DNA of 64,000 bases from Gemmataceae bacterium (lineage in GTDB: Bacteria; Planctomycetota; Planctomycetia; Gemmatales; Gemmataceae). A program made the translations under genes and the position numbers. Position 1 is the first letter of the stretch, and each line of letters opens with the position of its first letter. The stretch spans positions 2,221,738 to 2,285,737 of the forward strand of contig LR594584.1 in NCBI GenBank assembly GCA_901538445.1. The letters are read 5' to 3'. Of the stretch, positions 9,389 through 16,807 are shown piece after piece. The notes beneath the pieces were generated by a model that saw only the letters and a list, made by a program, of their open reading frames with translations, was not told where the DNA came from and ran no database searches.

Positions 9389-9415
9389 GAAGGTCTCCGG
9401 CGGTGGGGTGGCGAG

Positions 9416-9994
9416 TTACTTGGCGGCAGCGACTTCTTCGGTCCGCTTCTTCCGGGCGCGGAGGACGTACCACACGCCCCCGAGGAGAACCCCGCCGGCG
9501 ACGAAGTAGTACGAAAGGTACGACGGGGGATTGGGGTCGAAGTCGTCGGACACCGAGGTCGGGGGCGACGGGAACTCGTTCGGGTCCAGTTCCGGTGCTT
9601 TGTTGGTCACGACAAGTGTACCCGACCCGCTCCGGATCCCGATGCCGGACTTGATCTTCTCGACCCTCCCGGTCACGCGGATCTGCTTGAGCCGAAAGTA
9701 GCTCTCGACGCCGTCCTTTCCGGCCGCCGGAAACGAGGTGACCCCACTCTTCGGGATCGTCACCGCGAAGTTGTTCGGGCCGCGGAAATTCTGCTCGGAG
9801 TTCAGGTAGACCGTGCCGTCCTTGTCGTGACCGGTCGATTTCACCACAAACTCGACGGTGCAGGTTTGCCCGACCTTGCCGGCGGCCTCGGCAGGGGTCA
9901 GGTTGCCGGGACTTTGTGCGGGGGCGAGCACGGCCGCCGCACACGTTGCGACCAGCGCAAAGGTCGCGCGACTCAACGGGCTGTGTGATTTCAC
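9416..9994 (-). CDS. Exported OB-like protein with C-terminal membrane anchor (tandem copy 1)
   Basis: This protein of about 192 residues starts at a GTG preceded by a GAGG-containing stretch; a longer ATG ORF reaches 10054 but overlaps the neighbour's end and adds non-signal residues. It has a signal peptide (LSRATFALVATCAAAVLA), an OB-like domain with FVVKSTGHDKDGTVYLNSEQ and IRVTGRVEKIKSGIGI, and a C-terminal membrane segment (YYFVAGGVLLGGVWYVL) followed by a basic tail. It is the paralogue of the next gene downstream and likely arose by tandem duplication. No enzyme motif is visible. Both copies lie downstream of a DUF1559 gene on the same strand. Confidence 0.7.
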   Translation of the reverse strand: MKSHSPLSRATFALVATCAAAVLAPAQSPGNLTPAEAAGKVGQTCTVEFVVKSTGHDKDGTVYLNSEQNFRGPNNFAVTIPKSGVTSFPAAGKDGVESYFRLKQIRVTGRVEKIKSGIGIRSGSGTLVVTNKAPELDPNEFPSPPTSVSDDFDPNPPSYLSYYFVAGGVLLGGVWYVLRARKKRTEEVAAAK

Positions 9995-10031
9995 GGTTGA
10001 GAACCTCGTGTGTCTGGTGGGGAGGGGACCA

Positions 10032-11099
10032 TCACTCGAGCTGGGTTTCCCCACCGGCCCGCGTGCTCAGGTTCTGGAGGATGTTGAGTTGGGTGCTGTT
10101 CGGGAGGAAGCGGACGGACCCGTCGGCCATGCAGAAGTTCGCTCCCCCGGTGTGCCCGCTGCCCCATGCGGAGAGCCGCTGGTCCTTGTACGCGTAGGTG
10201 GTCTGGCCCGCTGCTGCCGCAGGCGTGGTGAAGTTAATTGGGACCGAGGCGTTGGCGAGAACGTGTCCGGCCGCCTTGTAGCTCCCCGAGAATGACCACG
10301 CCGACCACATCTTGAGGTCGTATTCGCGTGTCGCGAGCGGGATCTTGTCAAAGTTCGGATCAAAGTGGAACTTCTCGCCGAACATGATGGTATTGCTTGT
10401 TCCGTCCGTGATCCCCTGGAGCGTGGGGGCCTGCGGGCCGGGTTGGTACTTCCACGTGCCGCCACTGTTGACCCACGATCCGAGCGTGCCCCAAGACCCG
10501 TAGCTCTTTTCACACACGGTGAGGACGCCGTCGGCCTTCCCGCCCGCGTCCCAGAGCCAGTTGCCGGTCCCCGAGTTCCCGGCGTAGCTCGTCGCCCCGT
10601 ACCACCCGTAGAGGGTCGTGTGGCTCCAGTAGCCACCATCGGCCGTCCCCCCGGCCGGGAGCGGGATGAGGAACGGATTGTCGCCAAGGATGTCGGACGG
10701 GCACAGGTAGGACTTGATGACGGTCGCGCTCTCCGACTGCGGGCGGGGGCCGCCGCCGTTCGGCTGAGTGACATCCAGCACCATCGCGAACGGGTCGTCG
10801 TACTTCCACCGGCTGGCGAGAGCCCCCTGTTCCATTTGCGGGAGGAGGTGGGCGAAGACGCTATTCCCGCGGTACTTCAGGCCGCGGCCGAACTCCTCGT
10901 AGCCGGGCGGCAACTTGCCGCGGTCCGAGACGTAGTTGTGGGCGGCGATGCCCAACTGCTTGAGGTTGTTGGCGCACTGGGCGCGGGCCGCGGCCTCGCG
11001 GACCTTCTGCACGGCGGGGAGGAGGAGGCCGATCAGGATCGCGATGATGGCGATCACCACCAGTAACTCGATCAGCGTAAACCCACGACGAGGGGGCAT
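10032..11099 (-). CDS. DUF1559 family protein with type IV pilin-like N-terminus
   Basis: This 355-residue protein has a prepilin signal and hydrophobic helix, RRGFTLIELLVVIAIIAIL, with Glu at position +5 after the cleavage site. It is processed like type II secretion pseudopilins. The rest is the DUF1559 (SBP_bac_10) domain: CANNLKQLGIAAHNY after the helix, LYGWYGATSYAGN in the middle, and the C-terminal H-x9-DG motif in HTGGANFCMADG. The family is hugely expanded in Planctomycetes and its role is unknown, possibly surface or pseudopilus-related structures. The gene is followed by the two OB-like membrane protein genes on the same strand, 37 bases away. Confidence 0.92.
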   Translation of the reverse strand: MPPRRGFTLIELLVVIAIIAILIGLLLPAVQKVREAAARAQCANNLKQLGIAAHNYVSDRGKLPPGYEEFGRGLKYRGNSVFAHLLPQMEQGALASRWKYDDPFAMVLDVTQPNGGGPRPQSESATVIKSYLCPSDILGDNPFLIPLPAGGTADGGYWSHTTLYGWYGATSYAGNSGTGNWLWDAGGKADGVLTVCEKSYGSWGTLGSWVNSGGTWKYQPGPQAPTLQGITDGTSNTIMFGEKFHFDPNFDKIPLATREYDLKMWSAWSFSGSYKAAGHVLANASVPINFTTPAAAAGQTTYAYKDQRLSAWGSGHTGGANFCMADGSVRFLPNSTQLNILQNLSTRAGGETQLE

Positions 11100-11152
11100 G
11101 AGGGCTCCCGGATTAGAGCGGGGGGTAACGACCGACCCGGAGGGCCGGATCA

Positions 11153-11250
11153 GGGGCCGACGGACCAGCGGGTGGCGTCACACCACCCGTGACCCGCCGG
11201 CGGGGCCGACGGACCAGCGGGTGGCGTCACACCACCCGTGACCCGCCGGC
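11153..11250. repeat. 49-bp perfect tandem duplication at a gene's 3' end
   Basis: Two identical 49-bp units lie head to tail at 11153-11201 and 11202-11250. Each contains an internal inverted repeat, GGGTGG...CCACCC with a 7-base loop, and ends in CCGCCGGC. The second unit contains the stop codon and last codons of the gene ending at 11227; the first lies just downstream in the direction of transcription. Each hairpin may act in transcription termination or mRNA stability, but neither is followed by a run of T. Confidence 0.85.
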
Positions 11251-12372
11251 GCGGACGACGGAAGGAGCGAGCGCGGCAGGGTCGAGGCGGGTGCGGAGGG
11301 CCAGCAGCGCCTGGGCGACCGCGGGCGGGGTGTTCGCTTCGAGGTCGCCCGTCACCGGCTCGGCACTGCGGTACGCGGCCGCGGCCGCCTGAAGGGACGC
11401 GGCCCCGGACCACGCACCCGGACCGGGGCACTCGCGCAGGACCACCGCACGAGCGAACGACCCGACCGGATCGGACTCGCCCGCGAACCGGCGCGCGACC
11501 GCCCCCTCGGGGGTGAACAGGACGGCCGATTCGCCGTCGCACACCAGCCGGCCCGCCGTACCGTCCACGACGACGCCGGTCCCGATGCCTTCGGGCAACG
11601 GACCGGAGACGGCGGACTGCTCGAGGACCAAGGTGCGCGTGCCGAACGTGAAGACCGCGGCGGCCGACTCGGGCAGGGCGGCGGCGGGCTGGGGGCGTGA
11701 CGTGAACCCGGCAACGAACACCCGTTCGGGGCGGGCGTCGCCGAGCGCCCAGACGCCGAGGTCGAGCGCCCGCACCACGCGGGCCGACCACGCGGCCGAC
11801 CCGAACGGGGCGGCCGCGTCGCCCGGACCGCGGAGGCACACGGCCCGCACGGACCGCACCACCCCGATCGCCCCGGAGCGGACGGCTCCGAGCGCGTCTT
11901 GCACCGCCGTGTTTGAACGGTGCGAACACGCCACCGACGCCACACGCCCGTTCGCCCCGGCGACCGCGCGGAGTTCTGCAAGGTCATCCGACGCGTAGCC
12001 GCGGATCGGGTCGAGGTAGACGTCCTTCCCGTTCTGAAGGGCTGCGAAGGCGTAGCCCAGCGACCACCGGCCGGGCACCGACACGGCCACCGCATCGACG
12101 GCGGGCTCGGCCAGCCACCGAGACGCGGCCGCCTTCCAGTTGCTCGAAGCCCGGACCGACTTGTCCTTGACCCGGACGCCGGCAACCTCGCGAACGGCGA
12201 CCGCGGGGTGCCCGAGGAACCCGGCCGCCAGGCGCTCGCCCGCACGCCCCCGGGCCACGACTGCAACCCGGCACTGCGGAACAGCCCCCGTCGCACCCGA
12301 GCCACTCAAACCTGCTACGGCGGCCAACGCCGCGGAGACGCGAAAGAAGTCACGACGATCGGCTAAGGGCAT
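11227..12372 (-). CDS. Degenerate Gfo/Idh/MocA-like exported protein
   Basis: This 381-residue protein has a Tat-like leader (DRRDFFRVSAALAAVAGLSG) followed by a Rossmann-like domain. The arrangement resembles planctomycete Gfo/Idh/MocA oxidoreductases: CRVAVVARGRAGE at the nucleotide-binding position, VDAVAVSVPGRWS, then GKDVYLDPIRGYASDDLAELRAV where the family normally has a VY-x-EKP motif. The catalytic lysine of EKP is missing here (YLDP), and the first turn lacks the usual GxGxxG. The C-terminal beta-sheet domain is short and Ala-rich. It is therefore probably a non-catalytic paralogue or a decaying gene. The start at 12372 was chosen at the leader; an alternative ATG lies at 12384. Confidence 0.6.
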   Translation of the reverse strand: MPLADRRDFFRVSAALAAVAGLSGSGATGAVPQCRVAVVARGRAGERLAAGFLGHPAVAVREVAGVRVKDKSVRASSNWKAAASRWLAEPAVDAVAVSVPGRWSLGYAFAALQNGKDVYLDPIRGYASDDLAELRAVAGANGRVASVACSHRSNTAVQDALGAVRSGAIGVVRSVRAVCLRGPGDAAAPFGSAAWSARVVRALDLGVWALGDARPERVFVAGFTSRPQPAAALPESAAAVFTFGTRTLVLEQSAVSGPLPEGIGTGVVVDGTAGRLVCDGESAVLFTPEGAVARRFAGESDPVGSFARAVVLRECPGPGAWSGAASLQAAAAAYRSAEPVTGDLEANTPPAVAQALLALRTRLDPAALAPSVVRAGGSRVV

Positions 12373-12844
12373 AGTGAACCCCATCAAACAGTATGAAACC
12401 GGACATCGAGGAATGCTCGAAGCCAGCCACAATAATCAACTCACGACCGAATCAGCCGCCGACACGGTAATGTCCACGCATATTCAACTAATATCAATTA
12501 AAATATCAAATGCATTTCGTGTCGAGAGATGGCGACCCAGGTAAGCGATGCAACTTTGGTCAACGCAGGTGATATGCCGGTACACTGTACGGTCTAGGAA
12601 GCGGCCAAGTGCATGCGGTGCGTAGTCTGTAAGTTACCGTGGGGCATGCTGTTGCAAAATGATGATTCTTTGGTGAGGTTCGCTCTTGGTCTGTGCGGGC
12701 GAGTTGCGGCCGCTCGCAAGTTGGGCAATCGCTGTTACAAACTGCTATCGAAATCAACATGCAGCCAGCAGTCGAGATTCGAGTTCAAGAATCGAGCAAA
12801 TACCCCTTGCGTTCGTCCGCGGAACGAGTAATATTTATTTCGTA

Positions 12845-12904
12845 GCCGGACGAGGCGATCACAAGCCGGACGAGGTTACCTTTTGCCGGACGAGGCAAGT
12901 TTAA
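12845..12904 (+). repeat. Three-unit phased array: constant 11 nt plus variable 9 nt
   Basis: The 11-mer GCCGGACGAGG begins at 12845, 12865 and 12885, so the period is exactly 20 nt. The nine bases after each copy differ completely: CGATCACAA, TTACCTTTT and CAAGTTTAA. The last unit runs into the stem of a rho-independent terminator. Just upstream, at 12813-12819, TCGTCCG is the reverse complement of CGGACGA inside every copy, so an RNA could form alternative 7-bp pairings. Whether this is a small RNA, a set of protein-binding sites spaced about two helical turns apart, or an iteron-like element cannot be decided from sequence alone. Confidence 0.8.
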
Positions 12905-12934
12905 GGCCCGGGGAAACCCGGGCCTTCTTCTTTT
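12903..12934 (+). terminator. Canonical rho-independent terminator
   Basis: A perfect 10-bp stem (AAGGCCCGGG with CCCGGGCCTT) closes a GAAA tetraloop and is followed by CTTCTTTT. This is the best intrinsic terminator in the window. It points rightwards, yet no plus-strand protein gene lies upstream within several kilobases, which implies an unannotated transcript ending here. Confidence 0.85.
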
Positions 12935-12998
12935 CCCCCTTCAGCACTCGCCCATTCTCGTTTCAGTTCTTGCTACGCTGATTGCAAGTCGAAATGCT

Positions 12999-13030
12999 CC
13001 GGGGTACCTTCTCCGTCACACCCCGGGGAG
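12999..13030 (+). promoter_or_regulatory. Possible hairpin overlapping the ribosome binding site of the ligase fusion
   Basis: CCGGGGT at 12999-13005 can pair with ACCCCGG at 13020-13026. The 3' arm overlaps the GGGGAG ribosome-binding stretch (13025-13030) that lies just before the ATG at 13038. Such a helix could limit translation. The helix is only seven pairs and no ligand-binding fold is visible. Confidence 0.4.
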
Positions 13031-13037
13031 ACCAGAC

Positions 13038-14429
13038 ATGCCCGACCTGGCCGACGGCGAAACGACCGAGATGAAAGGGTCCGGGAAGAACCCGTACCGC
13101 ATCAAGAACAGCGGCGGCGTGTACTCCTGCACCTGCCCGGCGTGGTGCAACCAGTCGCTGCCGAGCAACGCCCGCACCTGCAAGCACATCCGCAAGCTCC
13201 GCGGCGACGCGGCCGAGGAGACCCGCCTCGCCACCGCCGGGCCGCTCGCCCCGCTCAAGCCCGCCGGGTCCGAGGAGGTCAAGGAGCTGCCCATCCTCCT
13301 CGCCAACGTCTGGACCGACGAGCACGACCCGACCGGGTGGTGGATGAGCGAGAAGCTCGACGGCGTGCGGGCGTACTGGGACGGCAAGCAGTTCCTCTCG
13401 CGCCGTAACAACATCTACCACGCCCCGGACTGGTTCACCGCCGGGCTCCCGCCGCACCCGCTCGACGGCGAGCTGTGGTTCGCACGCGGGCAGTTCCAGC
13501 CGGCGAGCGACATCGCCCGCAGTCAGGGCACGCCCGACCGGTGGAAGGGGCTCAAGTACCTCGTGTTCGACGCGCCCGACGCGAAGGGTCCGTTCGAGGA
13601 CCGACTCAAGTTCCTGCAAGACGGCGTCGGAAAGTGGAAGAACACCTACACCACGCTGCACGACCACGCCCACTGTACCGGGCTCGACCACCTGCTCGCG
13701 GAACTGGACCGCGTCGTCGCGCTGGGTGGCGAGGGGCTCATGCTCCGCAAGCCGCGGTCGGAGTACGAGCGGACGCGGTCGTCCACGCTGCTGAAGGTGA
13801 AGAAGTTCCTCGACTGCGAGGTGACGGTTTCCAGCTACGAGGCGGGCAAGGGCCGGCACAAGGGCCGGGTCGGCGCGCTGTGGGTGCGGCTGAGCAACGG
13901 GAAGGAGTGCAAGGTCGGCACCGGCCTGAAGGACAAGGACCGCGAGAACCCGCCCGCGGTCGGCAGCATCGTCACGGTGAAGTACCAGGAGCTGACGCCC
14001 GACGGGGTGCTGCGGTTCCCGGTGTACGTCGGCGTGCGGCCCGACGGCGACCCGAACCAGCCCGCGCCGACGCGCAAGCCGTCCGCAGCTCCCCCGGCCC
14101 CCGCACCGGTGAAGGCCGTCGCAGTGGAACCCGCGCCGGCCCCGAAACCCGTTCCCCAAGTGACCCCTGTTGTTCCCGTTACCAGTGGAGGATCGACGAT
14201 GGCAGCGACCGCGAAGCGGTACTTCGAGTTCATCGACGGCGACTCGAAGAAGTTCTGGGAGATCTGGATGGACGGCGCCGTGGTGACGACGTGCTGGGGC
14301 AAGATCGGTACCGCGGGCCAAACGAAGCCGAAGACGTTCCCCGACGAGGCGAAGGCGAAGAAGGAGTACGACAAGCTGCTCGCGGAGAAGACCGGCAAGG
14401 GCTACAGCGAGAAGCCGCGGCCGGCGTGA
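13038..14429 (+). CDS. SWIM zinc finger - ATP-dependent DNA ligase - WGR fusion protein
   Basis: This 463-residue protein has three modules. Residues 31-50 form a canonical SWIM finger (C-x-C-x14-C-x-H in SCTCPAW...CKH). Residues about 90-325 are an ATP-dependent DNA ligase core of the small bacterial type: motif I SEKLDGVRAYW with adenylated Lys106, LDGELWFARG, EGLMLRKP and LLKVKKF, followed by an OB-like domain ending in FPVYVGVR. A Pro/Ala linker (about 337-380) leads to a C-terminal WGR domain (YFEFIDGDSKKFWEIW, CWGKIGTAGQ) of the kind found in PARPs. Both added modules are nucleic-acid-binding in known proteins, so a role in strand-break repair is reasonable. GGGGAG precedes the start. 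Confidence 0.88.
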   Translation: MPDLADGETTEMKGSGKNPYRIKNSGGVYSCTCPAWCNQSLPSNARTCKHIRKLRGDAAEETRLATAGPLAPLKPAGSEEVKELPILLANVWTDEHDPTGWWMSEKLDGVRAYWDGKQFLSRRNNIYHAPDWFTAGLPPHPLDGELWFARGQFQPASDIARSQGTPDRWKGLKYLVFDAPDAKGPFEDRLKFLQDGVGKWKNTYTTLHDHAHCTGLDHLLAELDRVVALGGEGLMLRKPRSEYERTRSSTLLKVKKFLDCEVTVSSYEAGKGRHKGRVGALWVRLSNGKECKVGTGLKDKDRENPPAVGSIVTVKYQELTPDGVLRFPVYVGVRPDGDPNQPAPTRKPSAAPPAPAPVKAVAVEPAPAPKPVPQVTPVVPVTSGGSTMAATAKRYFEFIDGDSKKFWEIWMDGAVVTTCWGKIGTAGQTKPKTFPDEAKAKKEYDKLLAEKTGKGYSEKPRPA

Positions 14430-14456
14430 CCCGCGGGCTCAATCCGGTTGCACCCC

Positions 14457-14484
14457 CGGGCGCACGAGTGGTATCGTGCGCCCG
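14457..14484 (+). terminator. Perfect 11-bp hairpin between ligase fusion and Uma2 genes
   Basis: CGGGCGCACGA (14457-14467) pairs perfectly with TCGTGCGCCCG (14474-14484) around a six-base loop. It sits 28 bases after the ligase-fusion stop and 22 before the Uma2 start. The T content downstream is modest (GTTCCGTTTC), so it is either a weak terminator for the upstream gene or a 5' UTR hairpin of the Uma2 gene. Confidence 0.6.
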
Positions 14485-14506
14485 GTTCCGTTTCGGAGGC
14501 ACTGCG

Positions 14507-15058
14507 ATGGTTGTTGCGACACCCCCGACGATGACGGCCGAGGAGTTCTTCGCGCTCCACGGCAGCGAGTCGAACATCGACCTCGTCCGCGGTCAGATCG
14601 TGAGGTACCAGATGCCCGGTGCGAAACACGGCGTGGTCTGTCTGGCCGCAGGTGCGATCGTTCGCGACTTCGTCCGGTCCGGGAAGCTCGGGCGCGTGAT
14701 GGGAAACGATACCTACATTCGAATCAGCCCGGACTCGGTACGCGGGGCGGACGTGTGTTACGTCAGCTATGACCGGTTACCACAGGGTTCCACGCCGGAC
14801 GGGATACTGGAGGTGCCGCCGGACCTGGTGATCGAGGTAAGGTCGCCGTCCGACCTGTGGACCGACGCCCTCGCGAAGATGCTCGACTACATCCGCATCG
14901 GCGTGCCGGTCGTGGTAATCCTCGACCCGCCCACCGAATCCGCGAGCGTGTACCGCCCCGGCACCCGCCAGGACATCTTCGAGAAGGACCAGACGCTCAC
15001 CCTCCCCGACGCGCTCCCCGGCTTCGCGGTGCCGGTCGCCCGCTTCTTCGAGGAGTGA
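14507..15058 (+). CDS. Uma2 family endonuclease-like protein
   Basis: This 183-residue protein is a second Uma2/DUF820 member, paralogous to the one at 8192-8782. Shared landmarks are TMTAEEFFAL, a LVRGQIVRYQMPG strand, GRVMGNDTYIRI, RGADVCYVSYDRL, LVIEVRSPSDLWTD and the closing LTLPDALPGFAVPVARFFEE. The acidic residues of the PD-(D/E)XK-like core (Asp in GADVCYV, Glu in IEVRSPSD) are present. The start is fixed by GGAGG eight bases upstream; the same frame extends far upstream through the ligase gene but only as a shadow. Function is unknown. Confidence 0.87.
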   Translation: MVVATPPTMTAEEFFALHGSESNIDLVRGQIVRYQMPGAKHGVVCLAAGAIVRDFVRSGKLGRVMGNDTYIRISPDSVRGADVCYVSYDRLPQGSTPDGILEVPPDLVIEVRSPSDLWTDALAKMLDYIRIGVPVVVILDPPTESASVYRPGTRQDIFEKDQTLTLPDALPGFAVPVARFFEE

Positions 15059-15162
15059 CGGCCGGCGAGACCCCGATGGAGGCGGGAATGTGCCACTCCC
15101 GCTTTCACTGCCAGAGTGATAAAGCTCCGTCCGTTCGACGCAACTCCTGGTCAAAGCGAGAG

Positions 15163-15438
15163 TCATCGCGAAACGCGCACGACTCGACCAGTGGAGTCGA
15201 AGCGGACCGTCACACCAGAGCCTGAGTAGGTGTGGACGGTCAAGGACTCCCGCGGCGGCCCGTGGGTGTCGGATGAATCAGGCTGGCCGAGCAGTCGCTC
15301 GACAGTTGAACGGTCCATGCCCGGCTGGACGAGGTAACTCAGAGCCCACTCATGGAGCGGATTGGTGCCGAGCGGCGAAAAGCGCCCTGCCCACTCGTCG
15401 CCACCGATCAAAGCCAACCACATCAGCGTCGGTAACAC
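15163..15438 (-). CDS. Small BamE/SmpA-like hypothetical protein
   Basis: This 91-residue protein begins with a hydrophobic stretch (MLPTLMWLALIGG) that may be a short signal or anchor. The core, PGMDRSTVERLLGQPD then SLTVHTYSGSGVTVRFDSTGRVVRV, matches the helix-turn-strand pattern of BamE/SmpA/OmlA-fold proteins (G-x-x-x-x-x-V-x-x-L-G-x-P). A lipobox is absent. It starts 12 bases after the stop of the LecA-like gene and is probably in the same transcript. Composition is lower in GC than the average gene here. A true BAM complex role is not supported; many unrelated small proteins share this fold. Confidence 0.6.
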   Translation of the reverse strand: MLPTLMWLALIGGDEWAGRFSPLGTNPLHEWALSYLVQPGMDRSTVERLLGQPDSSDTHGPPRESLTVHTYSGSGVTVRFDSTGRVVRVSR

Positions 15439-15450
15439 GGCTGTTCTCCG

Positions 15451-16807
15451 TCAAGGCTTGTCCCAAGGTCCGTTGAACGTGAGCGTTCCATCCTTGGTGA
15501 TGGCGACCTTTAGCGTGATTTGTGTCGTTTTGCCAGCCCAGGCGACTTTGCCCTTCAGCCCTCCGACGTGCTTATCTTCAAGAATCTCAAACTTGCTGAC
15601 TCCATTTCCGTTGTAGGTGCCTGCACCAAGGGTGATCTTCATGGTCTGTTCAACCCGATCCACCTTTGCTGGATCGAAAGCGCGGCGGATCGTCTGTAGA
15701 TCAAGATTAGTCATCCCATTTTTGAGGAAAATCCCTTCGACCTGGACCTCACTTGTCGCAATAGGCTTTCTCTCGCCAGTAGGCCAGAGTTTAGTCTCGG
15801 TCTCGATAACTTGAAGCACAGTGCCGTTATAGTTTGGAATGGAAATCAAGTGGCCCCACTGCAAATATGCTCCGAGTTGCTTGCCCATCCCGAGATCAAC
15901 AACTGCGATTTCTCCATACCGCAATTTGTCTTTAATTGCAGCTGACTTGAGCTGATCGACATCGGTGAAGATCGCCTTATTGCCCACAACCAAGCCGCGG
16001 CCCTTCAACTCCAGGTTCGCAGCATCTTTCGATCCGAACTCGGCAATCAACTGATCAGCAATTTTATCCATGGACTGTACTGTTGATGTCGGTGCAGCTG
16101 GAGCCTGCGCGAGGCCTGCGAAGAATTGTTCAGCCTCATCCGAACCGGGTGGAGGGTAGGTGTAATTCCCACTTCGGATACCATCGTAAATGACGGATGT
16201 AAAGTCACTAACTAGACCAACGCCCTCGGGCACCTCGGCGTAAAGATCGACTTGGAGAGTGCCGGAGTTGTCGCCGTAGTACCCGGGGATGTCGCTGTAC
16301 CACCCGCGAAGCGCCGTGCCCTGGCCGGTCACCTCACGGACGTACTGGTGGTCGGCTTCGTACCCGCCCCAGAAGTTGCCGGTCGTGTTGCCCTCGGCGA
16401 TGCCGTCGAGGCGGATGCCGTGGTTGTTCCAGGCGAACCCGGGGCTGGAGCCGTCCTGCGGGCCGGTGCTCTTGTTGTACCGGATGAACTCCGCGTCGGT
16501 GAACCCGGTCCCGTCGGTCGCGATCCGAGCCGTGCCCGATGCTACCGCGAGGTAGGTCACACCGGAGTCGAGCACGACGTTCGACTGCACGCCCAATTCC
16601 GCGGTCGGGTTGGTCTTGGTGGCGACGGTGATCATGTCAATCTTCACCCACGCCCCGCCGTTGGGGCCGGTCAACGGGATCGCCGCGGGGACGGTGCGGT
16701 CCTCAAGTGTCGTGACGCCCAGCACCGTGCGGAGGCGGCAACGGATCAGATGGGTGTGATAACGATGCCCCGTGCTTGGCGAACAGGCGGACGAGCGGGC
16801 GCAGCAT
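15451..16807 (-). CDS. LEDRTVPA-type exported LecA-like protein, probable N-terminal frameshift
   Basis: The long frame (16833 to 15451) encodes about 445 residues after a LEDRTVPA motif, an N-terminal hallmark of many large exported Gemmataceae proteins. Next comes a LecA/PA-I-like galactose-binding region (VVLDSGVTYLAVASGTA, EFIRYNKSTGPQDGSS, GTLQVDLYAEVPEG) and then an uncharacterised C-terminal half. The expected basic leader MLRPLVRLFAKHG, with AGGA seven bases before its ATG at 16807, lies in a different frame and stops at 16703. A single-base shift between about 16800 and 16720 would join it to LEDRTVPA. This is either a sequencing error or a real mutation. The C-terminal half (15451 to about 16250) is distinctly lower in GC than the N-terminal half. 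Confidence 0.6.

Larger units (their letters stand above)
12373..13037. other. AT-richer gene-free stretch with phased repeats and a terminator
   Basis: This is the largest gene-free interval of the window, with clearly lower GC than its surroundings, especially 12440-12520 and 12650-12850. No open frame here has a believable protein: the 72-residue frame at 12613-12831 and its shadows lack a good ribosome site and any recognisable motif. The right half holds three 20-nt-phased repeats and a strong terminator on the plus strand, so a small RNA transcribed rightwards is the simplest reading. The left half presumably carries the promoter of the minus-strand gene starting at 12372. Confidence 0.6.

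Noticed and set aside
12613-12831. A 72-codon open frame in the AT-richer interval (plus an overlapping minus-strand frame)
   Set aside because: No good ribosome site, no family-like content, and mixed composition; more likely part of a non-coding transcript or plain spacer.
12845-12904. CRISPR array
   Set aside because: Repeat (11 nt) and spacer (9 nt) are far too short, only three copies exist, and no cas gene is in the window.
8192-15058. The two Uma2 genes as an active mobile element pair
   Set aside because: They are about 6 kb apart, diverged, and have no terminal repeats; Uma2 paralogues are simply numerous in such genomes.
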